This document shows, piece after piece, positions 8,405 to 16,074 of a stretch of 20,725 nucleotides of DNA (position 1 is its first letter; each line of letters starts with the position of its first letter). Origin of the DNA: a virus. The stretch spans positions 1 through 20,725 of IMG/VR virus record IMGVR_UViG_3300005882_000030; one strand, given 5' to 3'. Made by a program: the position numbers and the translations under genes. The notes under the pieces are model-generated. The model was not told the origin of the DNA. It made no database searches and saw only the letters and a program-made list of their open reading frames with translations.

Positions 8405-10669
8405 TTACCTTATAAAGGGGCAAAATTTACTATAATTTTTAGTAAAAAAGGAATCATTTGATAATTTCTTAATTTTAATACCTTCATTTTCTTTTGCAGA
8501 TATAATTCTTTTATATCTATCTGCTCTTAATATAAATAACATAATTCCAGCTGATACCCTATCAAAGTTACCATCAGCATTCCATTTAATACATTCTTCT
8601 ATATATCCTAAACTTCTTAATCTATGTAGGTTTAATCTCTCATCTTCATCATCACCATAAGCTTTTGTAACCATCCAATCAGCTTGAAGTAGTCTACCCC
8701 AAGAGTTAATAGGAGCAGAAGCTCTAGTACCTTTAGCTCTATTACCATATAAATTAGTAGCTTTAATAAGCTCCATATCTTTAAGTATTTGAGGTGTATC
8801 ACATAAATAATGTAATGCATTTTTCTCATCAAAGAATGAAAATAAACCTTTCAAGTTGCTCTCATAATTAGCTTCAGCATTATAAAATTTTAATAATCTT
8901 AAAGCTATTTCATAAGCATCTCTAGCTTTTCTAGGTCTACCTGAATACTCTGCAACTATTCTATCAGTAAAGGTATCCATTACTAACATACTAAATAAAG
9001 ATTCTCCTGTATCAGAATCAATAGGGTCAATTCCAGCGATATACCTACCTCTCTGTATAGTACCTTCAGCATTTTTACGAGGCATTTCAAATATCTCTAC
9101 AGCTCCAGTTTTATTACCACCTGTTAATTCATAACTCCTTAATGGATATAAATCTGCATTTAACTTCCATTCTACCTCTCCTGAGTTATTAACTATTAAA
9201 TCTCCAACATAATGTTCTGCAACAAATGTTTCTTTCTTAATAGATATTGTTTCTAAGTATTCTTTTAGATCTGCTACAGGAAATACTGTACCTTCAGTTC
9301 TCATTACAGCCTCTTGAGGAGTAACAGGTTCCTCAGCTTTCTTTTGTGTAATTGCTAATGCATCTGTAGAGTTATATTTAACTTGATATCTTTCTAAACA
9401 TATGTCTACTAATGCTTTAATAACATCTGGTTCACCAGTTTCTTCATCATAACAACCGTTTCTATTTAAGTAACCTCCCCAAAAGAAACCACATAATGTT
9501 TCACCGTTAGTATTTCTATCATATACATTAGGTATACCATAAATATTATAAGCTCCTGGATTATAAAATAATTTCTCTGAACCTTCAAAAGAAGCCCCTT
9601 CAGTACCACCAGTACCACCAGCAAGCATAAATCCAAATGATACATCTCCATCTTCCACAGCTTTTCTATTAACGTTCCAAGCTTTTTCTAAGTTAGGAAA
9701 TAAACCGTCCTCTTCATAATGTATTAGAGGACCCCTTATACCCCTAGCTTTATCAGGATTATCTTTAAGTGATATTCCAAATACAGAAGATAATAAACCT
9801 TTACGTGCACCATATTCATCCTCATATCCTATTTGGACTTCCATAGCTTTTTTACCATCTACAAGCCTCATACGAGGTAATGGTGTATGTTCTCCTATCC
9901 AATCTAGACAATCTAATACTTTACCCCATATACCTTTATCTCCAGATAAGAATCCTTTATCAGATGCTAAATGAAAGTTAGGGTTACCAGAACCTGGGAA
10001 TATATACATATTTCTAGGTGATTCAGAAGCATTTTTAAAGCTAAAGCCAATCCCTCTCGTCTTGAGAATTTTACCATGTTGACCATTTTCTTTAGCTGCA
10101 TGTGTGTAATGAAAATATAAATAATCTCCTAACCAAGGCTTAGGGAACTTTCTAACACGTTCACCTCTCTCTTTTTTACTACCAGAAGAAGATTTTTTAT
10201 CTTTCTTTTCAGTTAACCATATTGGACTATAATTCCAATAGAAGTATAATTCTCCTGGTATCCATTCACCATCAGGTCTAACTAATCCATATTTCCATCT
10301 ATGTAATTCTTGAGCCCAAAAAGCAGCATATTCAGATTTAGGATTAGGGTTAGGTATTAAATTAGTATATCTACCATTTTTTTCAAAAAAAATAGCTCTT
10401 TCTCTAAAAAAATCTAAATCTTCTAATATATGTGGATTAGTTAAATCTATCTTTCTTCTACCATCCTCATAAGGAACTTCTTCACCTTCTTTATTAATGT
10501 AAGTCATGACCTCACAATCTTTAATATAAGGTCTATCAATAGAAGTTAAATTCTGTATAAACTTAACTTGAGATATATATTCTAATACATCATCCCATAC
10601 CTCTTTAGGGACTCTTTCTTTAAGTTCATCATTTAATGGTGATTGATAATGATTTAATTTTAATTCCAT
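8405..10669 (-). CDS. terL: Terminase large subunit (packaging ATPase and nuclease)
   Basis: The 754-residue protein drives DNA into the prohead and cuts the concatemer. In place of the canonical GxxxxGKS P-loop the ATPase half has KTRGIGFSFKN (about residues 203-213), the deviant form I recall for crAss-like terminases. LIHYEEDG (315-322) is the Walker B with the catalytic acid at E319/E320, and AGGTGGTEG (350-358) is the coupling motif. The nuclease half shows the three acidic positions of an RNase H-like fold: D548 in AGIDPIDSD, E603 in NYESN and D703 in NFDRVSAG. The C-terminus SFFTKNYSKF is also familiar from this family. The start overlaps the GroEL-like gene's end by 10 bases. No intron or intein interrupts it. 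Confidence 0.93.
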   Translation of the reverse strand: MELKLNHYQSPLNDELKERVPKEVWDDVLEYISQVKFIQNLTSIDRPYIKDCEVMTYINKEGEEVPYEDGRRKIDLTNPHILEDLDFFRERAIFFEKNGRYTNLIPNPNPKSEYAAFWAQELHRWKYGLVRPDGEWIPGELYFYWNYSPIWLTEKKDKKSSSGSKKERGERVRKFPKPWLGDYLYFHYTHAAKENGQHGKILKTRGIGFSFKNASESPRNMYIFPGSGNPNFHLASDKGFLSGDKGIWGKVLDCLDWIGEHTPLPRMRLVDGKKAMEVQIGYEDEYGARKGLLSSVFGISLKDNPDKARGIRGPLIHYEEDGLFPNLEKAWNVNRKAVEDGDVSFGFMLAGGTGGTEGASFEGSEKLFYNPGAYNIYGIPNVYDRNTNGETLCGFFWGGYLNRNGCYDEETGEPDVIKALVDICLERYQVKYNSTDALAITQKKAEEPVTPQEAVMRTEGTVFPVADLKEYLETISIKKETFVAEHYVGDLIVNNSGEVEWKLNADLYPLRSYELTGGNKTGAVEIFEMPRKNAEGTIQRGRYIAGIDPIDSDTGESLFSMLVMDTFTDRIVAEYSGRPRKARDAYEIALRLLKFYNAEANYESNLKGLFSFFDEKNALHYLCDTPQILKDMELIKATNLYGNRAKGTRASAPINSWGRLLQADWMVTKAYGDDEDERLNLHRLRSLGYIEECIKWNADGNFDRVSAGIMLFILRADRYKRIISAKENEGIKIKKLSNDSFFTKNYSKFCPFIR

Positions 10670-12087
10670 CTATTATTATTTACAACTACAGCTTTAGTAC
10701 TTAGTATCACTTTAGATACTGATATAGCATTTTGTATAGCTACTCTTGTAACTTTTACTGGATCTATAATACCTTTTTCAAATAAATTATCTTTTAAATC
10801 TACTTTGGCTCCATTATCTATTATCTTATTATAAGGTTCTGTAAGACATTCTTGAAACATAGTAGGCATCATAGGACTAATAAGATATAAAGCTTTACCA
10901 GCACCCTCTATAATACCCTCTTCTAATGCACAAGATACAGCTAATACAGCGTCATCTATTCTATCTTTACGCTCTTTCATTTCTACTTCAGATTTACCAC
11001 CAACTTTAATTATAGAAGTAACACTTTGTAGATTATCTATTCTTTGTTGTATTAAACCTTTTTGATTACTTTTAGCTTCTTTAAGGTTTAATTTTAAATC
11101 TGATATTAATTCTTCAACTTTTTTAGGTGTATTTTTTACAGTTAGTACTGTATGTTCAATACCTACAGTTATATTACTTAACATATGGGCAGTTACATTA
11201 TTACTATAATTTTTAACTTCACTTGAAGTATATAACTTTATATCTGATATTAAATCTTTTCTATGTTGTGCAAACCCAGGACTTTTAATTAAAACTATAT
11301 TTAATTTATTTTTATTAAAATTATCCTTTAGTAATGACACTACCTGTTCTGTGAAGTGATCTGCAATTATTGCTATACCTTGTGAATTACTTTCAATTGC
11401 ATGAGCATATGGTTTTAAATTATCTAATTGTCCATCTATAATTAGTAAAGGTATGTTTTTATACTCAGCTATTTGTTTAGCTCCATTAGTAATGAAAGCT
11501 TTATCAAATATAGGAGCTTCTATTCTCATACCTCTAATAACTTCTAAATCATCATATTCTTTGTCTGATTCAAGAACTTTAACTATTTTACTTTTATTAA
11601 AAGCTTTCTGTATTAATTCTCCTATGTTTGGATCATTATTAGATGCTATAGTAGCTACATTAACTATATCTGTAGGTTTTAATTTTTTAGATTTTTTCCT
11701 AAGTTCATCTATTACATATTTTTCAAGCAGTTCTAATTGAACTTTAATCTCATTATATTCTACCCCTTCATTTAACAACTGAAACCCTTTATTTATAATA
11801 GCTTGTGCTAAACAAGTAGAAGTAGTTGTTCCGTCTCCAGCTAAAGATACTGTTTTATTAGCCACTTCTTTAATTAAGTTAGCAGCTATATTCTTAACTG
11901 TATCGTCAAAAAATATAGATTTAGCTACTGATACTCCATCTTTTGTTATATATGGATTACCATTAAGATCTGTTATAATTACAGTAGATCCATTAGGACC
12001 TAATGTAAGTGTTACAGCATCTGCCAATTCATTAATACCTTCTAATAATAATCTTTGACATTCCTTCCCTTTAATTATCCTCTCCAT
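10660..12087 (-). CDS. groEL-like: GroEL-like chaperonin (phage-encoded Cpn60)
   Basis: Chaperonin signatures are present along the whole length: LADAVTLTLGPNGSTVII (about 21-38, phosphate loop), ITKDGVSVAKSI (47-58, D50), AGDGTTTSTCLAQAI (83-97, D85 equivalent to the E. coli catalytic D87), IKVGGKSEVEMKERKDRIDD (360-379, D379 equivalent to D398), EEGIIEGAGKAL (389-400) and GIIDPVKVTRVAIQNAISVS (439-458). The apical part aligns by eye through EAPIFDKAFITN and IKSPGFAQHRKDLISDI. In that alignment one of the aromatic substrate-binding residues (F204) is kept and two tyrosines are replaced. At 475 residues it is about 70 shorter than bacterial GroEL and lacks the Gly-Gly-Met tail. All ATPase residues are kept, so it is probably active. 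It sits directly before the terminase, and a GroES-like gene lies three genes upstream. Confidence 0.93.
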   Translation of the reverse strand: MERIIKGKECQRLLLEGINELADAVTLTLGPNGSTVIITDLNGNPYITKDGVSVAKSIFFDDTVKNIAANLIKEVANKTVSLAGDGTTTSTCLAQAIINKGFQLLNEGVEYNEIKVQLELLEKYVIDELRKKSKKLKPTDIVNVATIASNNDPNIGELIQKAFNKSKIVKVLESDKEYDDLEVIRGMRIEAPIFDKAFITNGAKQIAEYKNIPLLIIDGQLDNLKPYAHAIESNSQGIAIIADHFTEQVVSLLKDNFNKNKLNIVLIKSPGFAQHRKDLISDIKLYTSSEVKNYSNNVTAHMLSNITVGIEHTVLTVKNTPKKVEELISDLKLNLKEAKSNQKGLIQQRIDNLQSVTSIIKVGGKSEVEMKERKDRIDDAVLAVSCALEEGIIEGAGKALYLISPMMPTMFQECLTEPYNKIIDNGAKVDLKDNLFEKGIIDPVKVTRVAIQNAISVSKVILSTKAVVVNNNRWN

Positions 12088-12646
12088 CTATTTTTAATCC
12101 GTCTTCAAATATATTAAACGATTTACTTCCTTTTTTCTTATTTTCCATATCTTCTAGCTCTTTAACAACTTCTTTATATGCAGCTTTTAAATCTGCCATT
12201 AATTTAGGCACTCGTTGTACAGATGTAGTAATTTTACTAATATCTGTTACAGGTTTACCTTGGTTATTTCTTTCTGCTAATAAAGCTTTTGTATTCTCTA
12301 GATAATCTCCTATATCAGAAGCTGCTTGGCTAGTTTGCCTATATAGCCTCTGTATAACAGTTTCATGTTTAGTATATAGGGCTATAGCTTCATCTATTAC
12401 TTTATCCTTCTCCCATCCTTTAGGTAATCCAACTATATCTTTTTTTAATTCAATTAATCTAGTTTTTTCATCCATAGAAGTGTAATCTGATTTAATATCA
12501 CACCAGAAGTATATAAATAACATTTCTGCCATAGCCACTTCTTTTTCTTTAGATTTATCTCTTTTTAGTATCTTATTAAAAGGCAACAAGCCCCAAACCT
12601 CTTCATCGATTTGGAGCTGCCAATTAACTATCTTAAATAGCTTCAT
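12071..12646 (-). CDS. Conserved phage protein of unknown function (191 aa)
   Basis: Predominantly helical and charged. The N-terminus (MKLFKIVNWQLQIDEEVWGL) is followed by a basic loop and a hydrophobic helix AEMLFIYFWCDIKSDYTSMD. Residues about 85-170 form helices with a Gln/Ser/Ala-rich turn (YRQTSQAASDIGDYLENTKA) and VQRVPKLMADLKAAYKEVVK. The last 25 residues are Lys/Asp-rich. It overlaps the GroEL-like gene by 17 bases and the 85-aa gene by 14, so translation is probably coupled. The place just before the chaperonin and terminase would suit a packaging or assembly factor, possibly a small terminase subunit, but there is no DNA-binding motif I can point to. Function unknown. Confidence 0.7.
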   Translation of the reverse strand: MKLFKIVNWQLQIDEEVWGLLPFNKILKRDKSKEKEVAMAEMLFIYFWCDIKSDYTSMDEKTRLIELKKDIVGLPKGWEKDKVIDEAIALYTKHETVIQRLYRQTSQAASDIGDYLENTKALLAERNNQGKPVTDISKITTSVQRVPKLMADLKAAYKEVVKELEDMENKKKGSKSFNIFEDGLKIDGEDN

Positions 12647-12890
12647 TATGATTTAACTTTTTTAAACTTTTAGGTGATTGTTTTATAGCATCTTTCATTG
12701 CTTTTTCACCTATATCTTTACTATTTTGAGGACCTTCAGTTACAGGGGTACAATGTTTTTCTACTACTTCCATTGCCATATTAACAATTGTTACTTCTTT
12801 AGCATTAGAAAATAATCCACCTTTTACTACTCCTAAATCTACTACTTGTTTTAAAATATTTACTGCTTGTTCTAAATTCATTTTATTCAT
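12633..12890 (-). CDS. Small conserved phage protein (85 aa), unknown
   Basis: Two amphipathic helices (LEQAVNILKQVVDLGVVKGG and VTIVNMAMEVVEKHC) followed by a polar, Lys-rich tail. No known domain recognised. A start at the second Met (MNLEQ) is possible, but the first Met lies 2 bases downstream of the preceding stop and is used here. It overlaps the 191-aa gene by 14 bases, in a chain of overlapping genes between the GroES-like and GroEL-like proteins. A role in head assembly is inferred from position only. Confidence 0.65.
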   Translation of the reverse strand: MNKMNLEQAVNILKQVVDLGVVKGGLFSNAKEVTIVNMAMEVVEKHCTPVTEGPQNSKDIGEKAMKDAIKQSPKSLKKLNHNEAI

Positions 12891-12892
12891 TA

Positions 12893-13078
12893 TTAAAAAA
12901 TTATATCTATTCTACATATTAAAAATCCAAAAGATAATCCTTCTTTCATTTTAACTTTATTTTCATTCTCTTCACTCTCACCTTCATCTATTACCCACAT
13001 ATTATTAAATCTTGTAAATCCAAGAAGTTGGTCTGTATGAGGTAATATACTCCAACTAAAAAATATATTATCTAACAT
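12893..13078 (-). CDS. Small phage protein (61 aa), unknown
   Basis: A 61-residue reading frame overlapping the end of the GroES-like gene by 11 bases and ending 2 bases before the next start, so it tiles the operon neatly. It contains an aromatic N-terminal half (FFSWSILPHTDQLLGFTRFN), a charged Glu/Asn/Lys loop and a hydrophobic end (LSFGFLICRIDIIF). The pattern suggests a short beta-rich fold rather than a membrane protein, because the hydrophobic runs are short. Unrecognised. The case for a real gene is mainly its fit between neighbours. Confidence 0.5.
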   Translation of the reverse strand: MLDNIFFSWSILPHTDQLLGFTRFNNMWVIDEGESEENENKVKMKEGLSFGFLICRIDIIF

Positions 13079-13430
13079 CTACTGCATCTATTATATTATC
13101 ATTAATTAATCCAAATACTCTATCTTTTATAGTTATAGGTCTTATTTTAATTTTACCTACTCTTTCATGAGCATTATCTTGAGATGGTACATATTCCATC
13201 ATTCTTTCTAAATCTAATAATACTTTATCTCCAGGTTTATAATCTCTATCTACACCCCCTGTAGCAACTATATATTGATATTCATCTAATCCAGAAGTCA
13301 TTCCTAATCCAAGCTCTTCTGATTCATCCATATTTAATGTTACTATTACTTTTCTCCCTAATGGTTTAACTGGGAAATCAGATATTAATTCTAATACGTC
13401 ATCCTGTGTTAAATTACTTAATTCTTCCAT
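13068..13430 (-). CDS. groES-like: GroES-like co-chaperonin
   Basis: Length (120 aa) and layout fit the Cpn10 fold with a 20-residue N-terminal extension. PVKPLGRKVIVTLNMDESEE (about 20-39) corresponds to the PLHDRVIV strand. GLGMTSGLDE (41-50) occupies the mobile-loop position that docks on GroEL. YIVATGGVDRDYKPGDKVLL (53-72) matches the central GEVLAVG...VGDIV block. FGLINDNIIDAVD (106-118) matches the C-terminal LIMSESDILAIV strand. It would cap the phage chaperonin encoded downstream, or the host GroEL, to fold large virion proteins; T4 gp31 is the known precedent for a phage GroES substitute. It overlaps both neighbouring genes by 11-17 bases. Confidence 0.85.
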   Translation of the reverse strand: MEELSNLTQDDVLELISDFPVKPLGRKVIVTLNMDESEELGLGMTSGLDEYQYIVATGGVDRDYKPGDKVLLDLERMMEYVPSQDNAHERVGKIKIRPITIKDRVFGLINDNIIDAVDVR

Positions 13431-13716
13431 TTCTTCTACTATTAATTTTTTTAATATTATTACTTTGTTTAAACTTCTTATTTACTAATAACCTACTAAA
13501 ATACAACTTTCCAAATCCTAAAAAATTAAAATTAGTTTTTAATTCATCTACCTCTTCAACTGTAGTTTTATCTTCTAAATCTATTTTTTTAATTTGTAAA
13601 GCACTAAACTCATATGGTGATTCAACTAGATGTTTTATATCTTCATCTCTCATTTTATATTTTAATCCCAATTTATGTATTAATGCTTTTACTTTTTTAG
13701 AATCTATCCTATTCAT
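13414..13716 (-). CDS. Small basic conserved phage protein (100 aa)
   Basis: Basic, mainly helical protein. The N-terminal part RIDSKKVKALIHKLGLKYKM could be a small helical DNA- or RNA-binding segment. The middle part has KIDLEDKTTVEEVDELKTNF followed by NFLGFGKLYFSRLLVNKKFK, a phrase I recall from a short conserved protein in many Bacteroidota phages. The C-terminal 20 residues are rich in Asn, Lys and Arg. It overlaps the GroES-like gene by 17 bases and the 126-aa gene by 8. Function unknown; a nucleic-acid-binding role is a guess from charge. Confidence 0.68.
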   Translation of the reverse strand: MNRIDSKKVKALIHKLGLKYKMRDEDIKHLVESPYEFSALQIKKIDLEDKTTVEEVDELKTNFNFLGFGKLYFSRLLVNKKFKQSNNIKKINSRRNGRIK

Positions 13717-14089
13717 CTATAATGTTTAAGTTGTAAATAATTTTAAAATTTTTACTATCTTTACTTAATTGAGGCATATATGCTGGGTTTATTTTATCTT
13801 TTAATATAATATTATTTTGCCTAAAATAAGTCATTATATTTTGTAAAGTAGCATCAGATAACCCTAACTCCTCTTTTATTAATTTTTTTGTTTCATAATC
13901 AAATACTATCTTCCATAGTATCTTTTCATTAGTAATATCTTTACTAAATTTATAATGATAATATAGAAATAACGCTAATACATTCTGTCTTTGATTTGTA
14001 AGTTTATGAAAAGGTCTAGTAAAACTTAACCATTTATTAAATAAGTCTTTTACAGTTGTATTTATACTTACTTCTTTTATATTTTTCAT
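13709..14089 (-). CDS. Putative winged-helix protein of crAss-like phages (126 aa)
   Basis: Residues 13-45 (LFNKWLSFTRPFHKLTNQRQ, then NVLALFLYYHYKFS) and 75-100 (IKEELGLSDATLQNIMTYF, with a turn and RQNNIILKDK) look like the helices of a winged helix-turn-helix, ending in a short beta hairpin. The FxKWLxFTxPFHKLT phrase is familiar from a conserved protein of Bacteroidota phages encoded near terminase and PhoH. It might be a late regulator or a DNA-recognition (small terminase-like) subunit, but neither has support beyond the fold guess. Its stop overlaps the next start by 8 bases, and its own start overlaps the PhoH-like stop by 4 (ATGA). Confidence 0.68.
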   Translation of the reverse strand: MKNIKEVSINTTVKDLFNKWLSFTRPFHKLTNQRQNVLALFLYYHYKFSKDITNEKILWKIVFDYETKKLIKEELGLSDATLQNIMTYFRQNNIILKDKINPAYMPQLSKDSKNFKIIYNLNIIDE

Positions 14090-14739
14090 TTCTCTAAATA
14101 ATCTATGATATCTGTAAGTATAGGATTTCTATGATTAGATGTTAAAGTTTTAATACCAACTAAACCTGATTTAGCTAATTTATCTACAACACTAATACAA
14201 GAATCTTTTCCTACAGCTTTATCTATTTGTTCCCTACTCCCACAAAATATAATTTTACTTTCTTTACCTAATCTAGTAAGTATAGTTCTAAAGTCTTCAT
14301 ATGTCATATCTTGAAACTCATCTACTATAACTACTGATTCCATGAATGTAACCCCTTTAGCTACACTTATAGGCATTATCTCTATATCACCTGACTTACG
14401 CATTCTATTAGTAGTTTCCTTTCCTTGACAGACATCTAAGTTTTGTAATATAGGAAATACATATGGATGCATTTTATCATCTACTGTACCAGGTAATGTT
14501 GATAATGTATTCTTTAATATAGGTCTAGTTATCCATATTTTGTTAAATTGTTTCTTCCTAAATGAACTAATAGCTGCATATACAGCTGCTAATGATTTAC
14601 CCGAACCAAAGTCCCCCAATAAGAAATTAACATCATAATGATAGAAATTACTTATAAATTCTTTTTGTTCTTCATTTAAATTAACATTTAATTTAGGTTC
14701 ATGTTTCAATTGTTTCTTACTCTTGTTCGGTACTCCCAT
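14086..14739 (-). CDS. phoH-like: PhoH-like P-loop ATPase
   Basis: The 217-residue protein has Walker A GDFGSGKS (42-49), the PhoH-family block TRPILKNTLSTLPGTVDDKM followed by HPYVFPI (71-96), Walker B VVIVDEFQDM (136-145) with the Q characteristic of superfamily 1 helicase-like ATPases, a sensor-like IIFCGSREQID (163-173) and NHRNP near the C-terminus. PhoH-like proteins are common in phages. They are ATPases probably acting on RNA, and their role in infection is not settled. The start codon lies inside the end of the zinc-ribbon gene (23-base overlap). Confidence 0.9.
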   Translation of the reverse strand: MGVPNKSKKQLKHEPKLNVNLNEEQKEFISNFYHYDVNFLLGDFGSGKSLAAVYAAISSFRKKQFNKIWITRPILKNTLSTLPGTVDDKMHPYVFPILQNLDVCQGKETTNRMRKSGDIEIMPISVAKGVTFMESVVIVDEFQDMTYEDFRTILTRLGKESKIIFCGSREQIDKAVGKDSCISVVDKLAKSGLVGIKTLTSNHRNPILTDIIDYLEK

Positions 14740-15025
14740 TTAAATATTCTTCTATGTTTTTATATATAATTAAATCATTAATACTTCCACATCTCATACA
14801 TCTATCATTATCCACATCATCAACTTCTATATGTAAACTTTTACAGAACTTACATGCTGCTACAGGTAAATCATCATAATCTTCTTCCATTTCTTTTAGT
14901 TCATTTAATTTATTTCTTATTAACTCCACATATTCAGAATCAAATATATTAAATGGAGCTATATTATTATAATATTCTACATGTTGTAATAATTCTTCAT
15001 AATATTTTATTAATTTATTGTTCAT
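14717..15025 (-). CDS. Small zinc-ribbon protein (102 aa)
   Basis: A helical N-terminus (MNNKLIKYYEELLQHVEYYN) and an acidic linker lead into two CxxC knuckles: C58-C61 in AACKFCKS and C76-C79 in DRCMRCGS, separated by IEVDDVDND. This is a classic four-cysteine zinc ribbon. The phrase CKSLHIEVDDVDND.C.RCGS followed by an aromatic-acidic end (IYKNIEEYL) is familiar from a conserved protein encoded beside PhoH in Bacteroidota phages. Zinc ribbons of this size often contact nucleic acid or RNA polymerase; here that is inference. It overlaps both neighbours. Confidence 0.75.
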   Translation of the reverse strand: MNNKLIKYYEELLQHVEYYNNIAPFNIFDSEYVELIRNKLNELKEMEEDYDDLPVAACKFCKSLHIEVDDVDNDRCMRCGSINDLIIYKNIEEYLNGSTEQE

Positions 15026-15200
15026 CTTTTATTATATTAACTGATGTAGTATATTTACCATCTACCTTTTTAATTTTATCTATCTTATACTCATATTTAG
15101 GATATTTCTCAATAAATTTATTCATTCTAGTTTTAAATATATCTATCTCATTTAATATCTCAACTACTGTATCTTTTACTAAAATATATGTATTATCCAT
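15015..15200 (-). CDS. Small phage protein (61 aa), unknown
   Basis: Alternating hydrophobic and charged residues: TYILVKDTVVEILNEIDIFK forms a helix, then RMNKFIEKYPKYEYKIDKIK and a short beta strand TTSVNIIKDE. No known domain. It overlaps the upstream gene by 8 bases and the zinc-ribbon gene by 11, the tiling expected of genuine genes in this operon. Confidence 0.6.
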   Translation of the reverse strand: MDNTYILVKDTVVEILNEIDIFKTRMNKFIEKYPKYEYKIDKIKKVDGKYTTSVNIIKDEQ

Positions 15201-15495
15201 CTATATTAATATTATTATCTATTTTATACTGTTCCCATTCTTCTTTCCCCATAATATCAGGGAATCTTTTCCCATTATTACAAGACTCTCTAACAAACAT
15301 CTTCTTTTCAGTAGGACAATTACATACTTTACACTTACCTGTAACTAAACAGTCATTCTTACACTTTGTAAGTCTCCAAGCTATCTGTTCTCTCTCATGC
15401 TGAGGTAAACCTACTAATTTATCATAAAATAACCTAGCGTGTCCCTCTATAAATGAGGAAATATTTTTTATATTAAATATATCTTTAGCTTTCAT
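15193..15495 (-). CDS. Cysteine-rich conserved phage protein (100 aa)
   Basis: An N-terminal helix (NISSFIEGHARLFYDKLVGL) and PQHEREQIAWRLTKCKNDCL precede a compact cysteine cluster: C45, C49, C55, C58 and C60, with C72 following in VRESCNNGKRFPD. The C-terminus (EEWEQYKIDN) is acidic and aromatic. The spacing C-x3-C-x5-C-x2-C-x1-C suggests a zinc- or metal-binding knuckle. I remember similar proteins (R..KCK.DC...GKC..C.C, then SCN.GKRFPD.M...EW) in crAss-like and other Bacteroidota phages, where their function is unknown. It overlaps both neighbours. Confidence 0.75.
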   Translation of the reverse strand: MKAKDIFNIKNISSFIEGHARLFYDKLVGLPQHEREQIAWRLTKCKNDCLVTGKCKVCNCPTEKKMFVRESCNNGKRFPDIMGKEEWEQYKIDNNINIDG

Positions 15496-15625
15496 TTTTA
15501 AATAATTCTAATTGTTTTTGTAATAACAGTCGTTGCTCTATATAATATTTTAACATAACATCATGTGCTGGATTTTCGTATAATTCTCCATCAATTATTT
15601 TATATCTAGAAGGTAAATTATTCAT
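15485..15625 (-). CDS. Very small phage protein (46 aa), unknown
   Basis: ATG at 15625-15623 and TAA at 15487-15485. It fills the only gap in this part of the operon and overlaps the upstream 90-aa gene by 8 bases and the downstream cysteine-rich gene by 11. The start NNLPSRYKIIDGELYENPAH is followed by a helix ending in EQRLLLQKQLELFKN. Codon use (A/T-ending) matches the neighbours. Unrecognised, but its fit in the overlap chain makes it likely to be translated. Confidence 0.6.
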   Translation of the reverse strand: MNNLPSRYKIIDGELYENPAHDVMLKYYIEQRLLLQKQLELFKNES

Positions 15626-15890
15626 CTTCCTTAACCTTTAATGATTCGTAGTATTGATGCATCTTACCTAATAGTAGAAACTTCTCAAACTCTCCTATCT
15701 TTCTTTCAGAATACTTAGCAGCTTCTTCAACTACATTACTATCATCTATAATAACATCCCCTTTACTCATTTCCTGAGCTATATCTTCCATCTCCCCAAG
15801 AATCTTATATACTTCTTTAGTTCGTTGCTTAACCTCTTTCTTTTTAGCTCTAGCAGCTATTCTCTTACCTTGTTTTAAAAAATTACTCAT
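15618..15890 (-). CDS. Small helical, basic-start phage protein (90 aa)
   Basis: The first 28 residues are strongly basic (KQGKRIAARAKKKEVKQRTK), followed by acidic helices (ILGEMEDIAQEMSKG and VVEEAAKYSERKIGEFEKFL). The split charge and high helix content could indicate a nucleic-acid-binding tail on a helical body, but no domain is recognised. Overlaps the next gene by 8 bases at each end. Confidence 0.6.
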   Translation of the reverse strand: MSNFLKQGKRIAARAKKKEVKQRTKEVYKILGEMEDIAQEMSKGDVIIDDSNVVEEAAKYSERKIGEFEKFLLLGKMHQYYESLKVKEDE

Positions 15891-16074
15891 TAGAATTCCT
15901 TTCTTTTTCTATAATTTCATTAATAATAATTTCTATGTCAAATATTGTATTTTCACATAATTCTACATCATTAGTAATTATATTTAAACCTTCTTCTCTA
16001 TCATATAATATAGTTAATCCATTTTCAAATGAATATCTATAAGTATTAGGTTTAATTTCAATATCTTTTCCCAT
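15883..16074 (-). CDS. Small acidic phage protein (63 aa), unknown
   Basis: Beta-rich first half (KPNTYRYSFENGLTILYDRE) followed by an acidic helical end (TIFDIEIIINEIIEKERN). No known domain. The start shares one base with the upstream stop and the end overlaps the 90-aa gene by 8 bases, supporting real translation in the chain. Confidence 0.58.
   Translation of the reverse strand: MGKDIEIKPNTYRYSFENGLTILYDREEGLNIITNDVELCENTIFDIEIIINEIIEKERNSNE

Noticed and set aside
14941-14948. Further TATATTTG boxes on the minus strand (also near 12104 and 11500)
   Set aside because: They lie inside well-supported genes and have no TTTG-like box 20 bases upstream.
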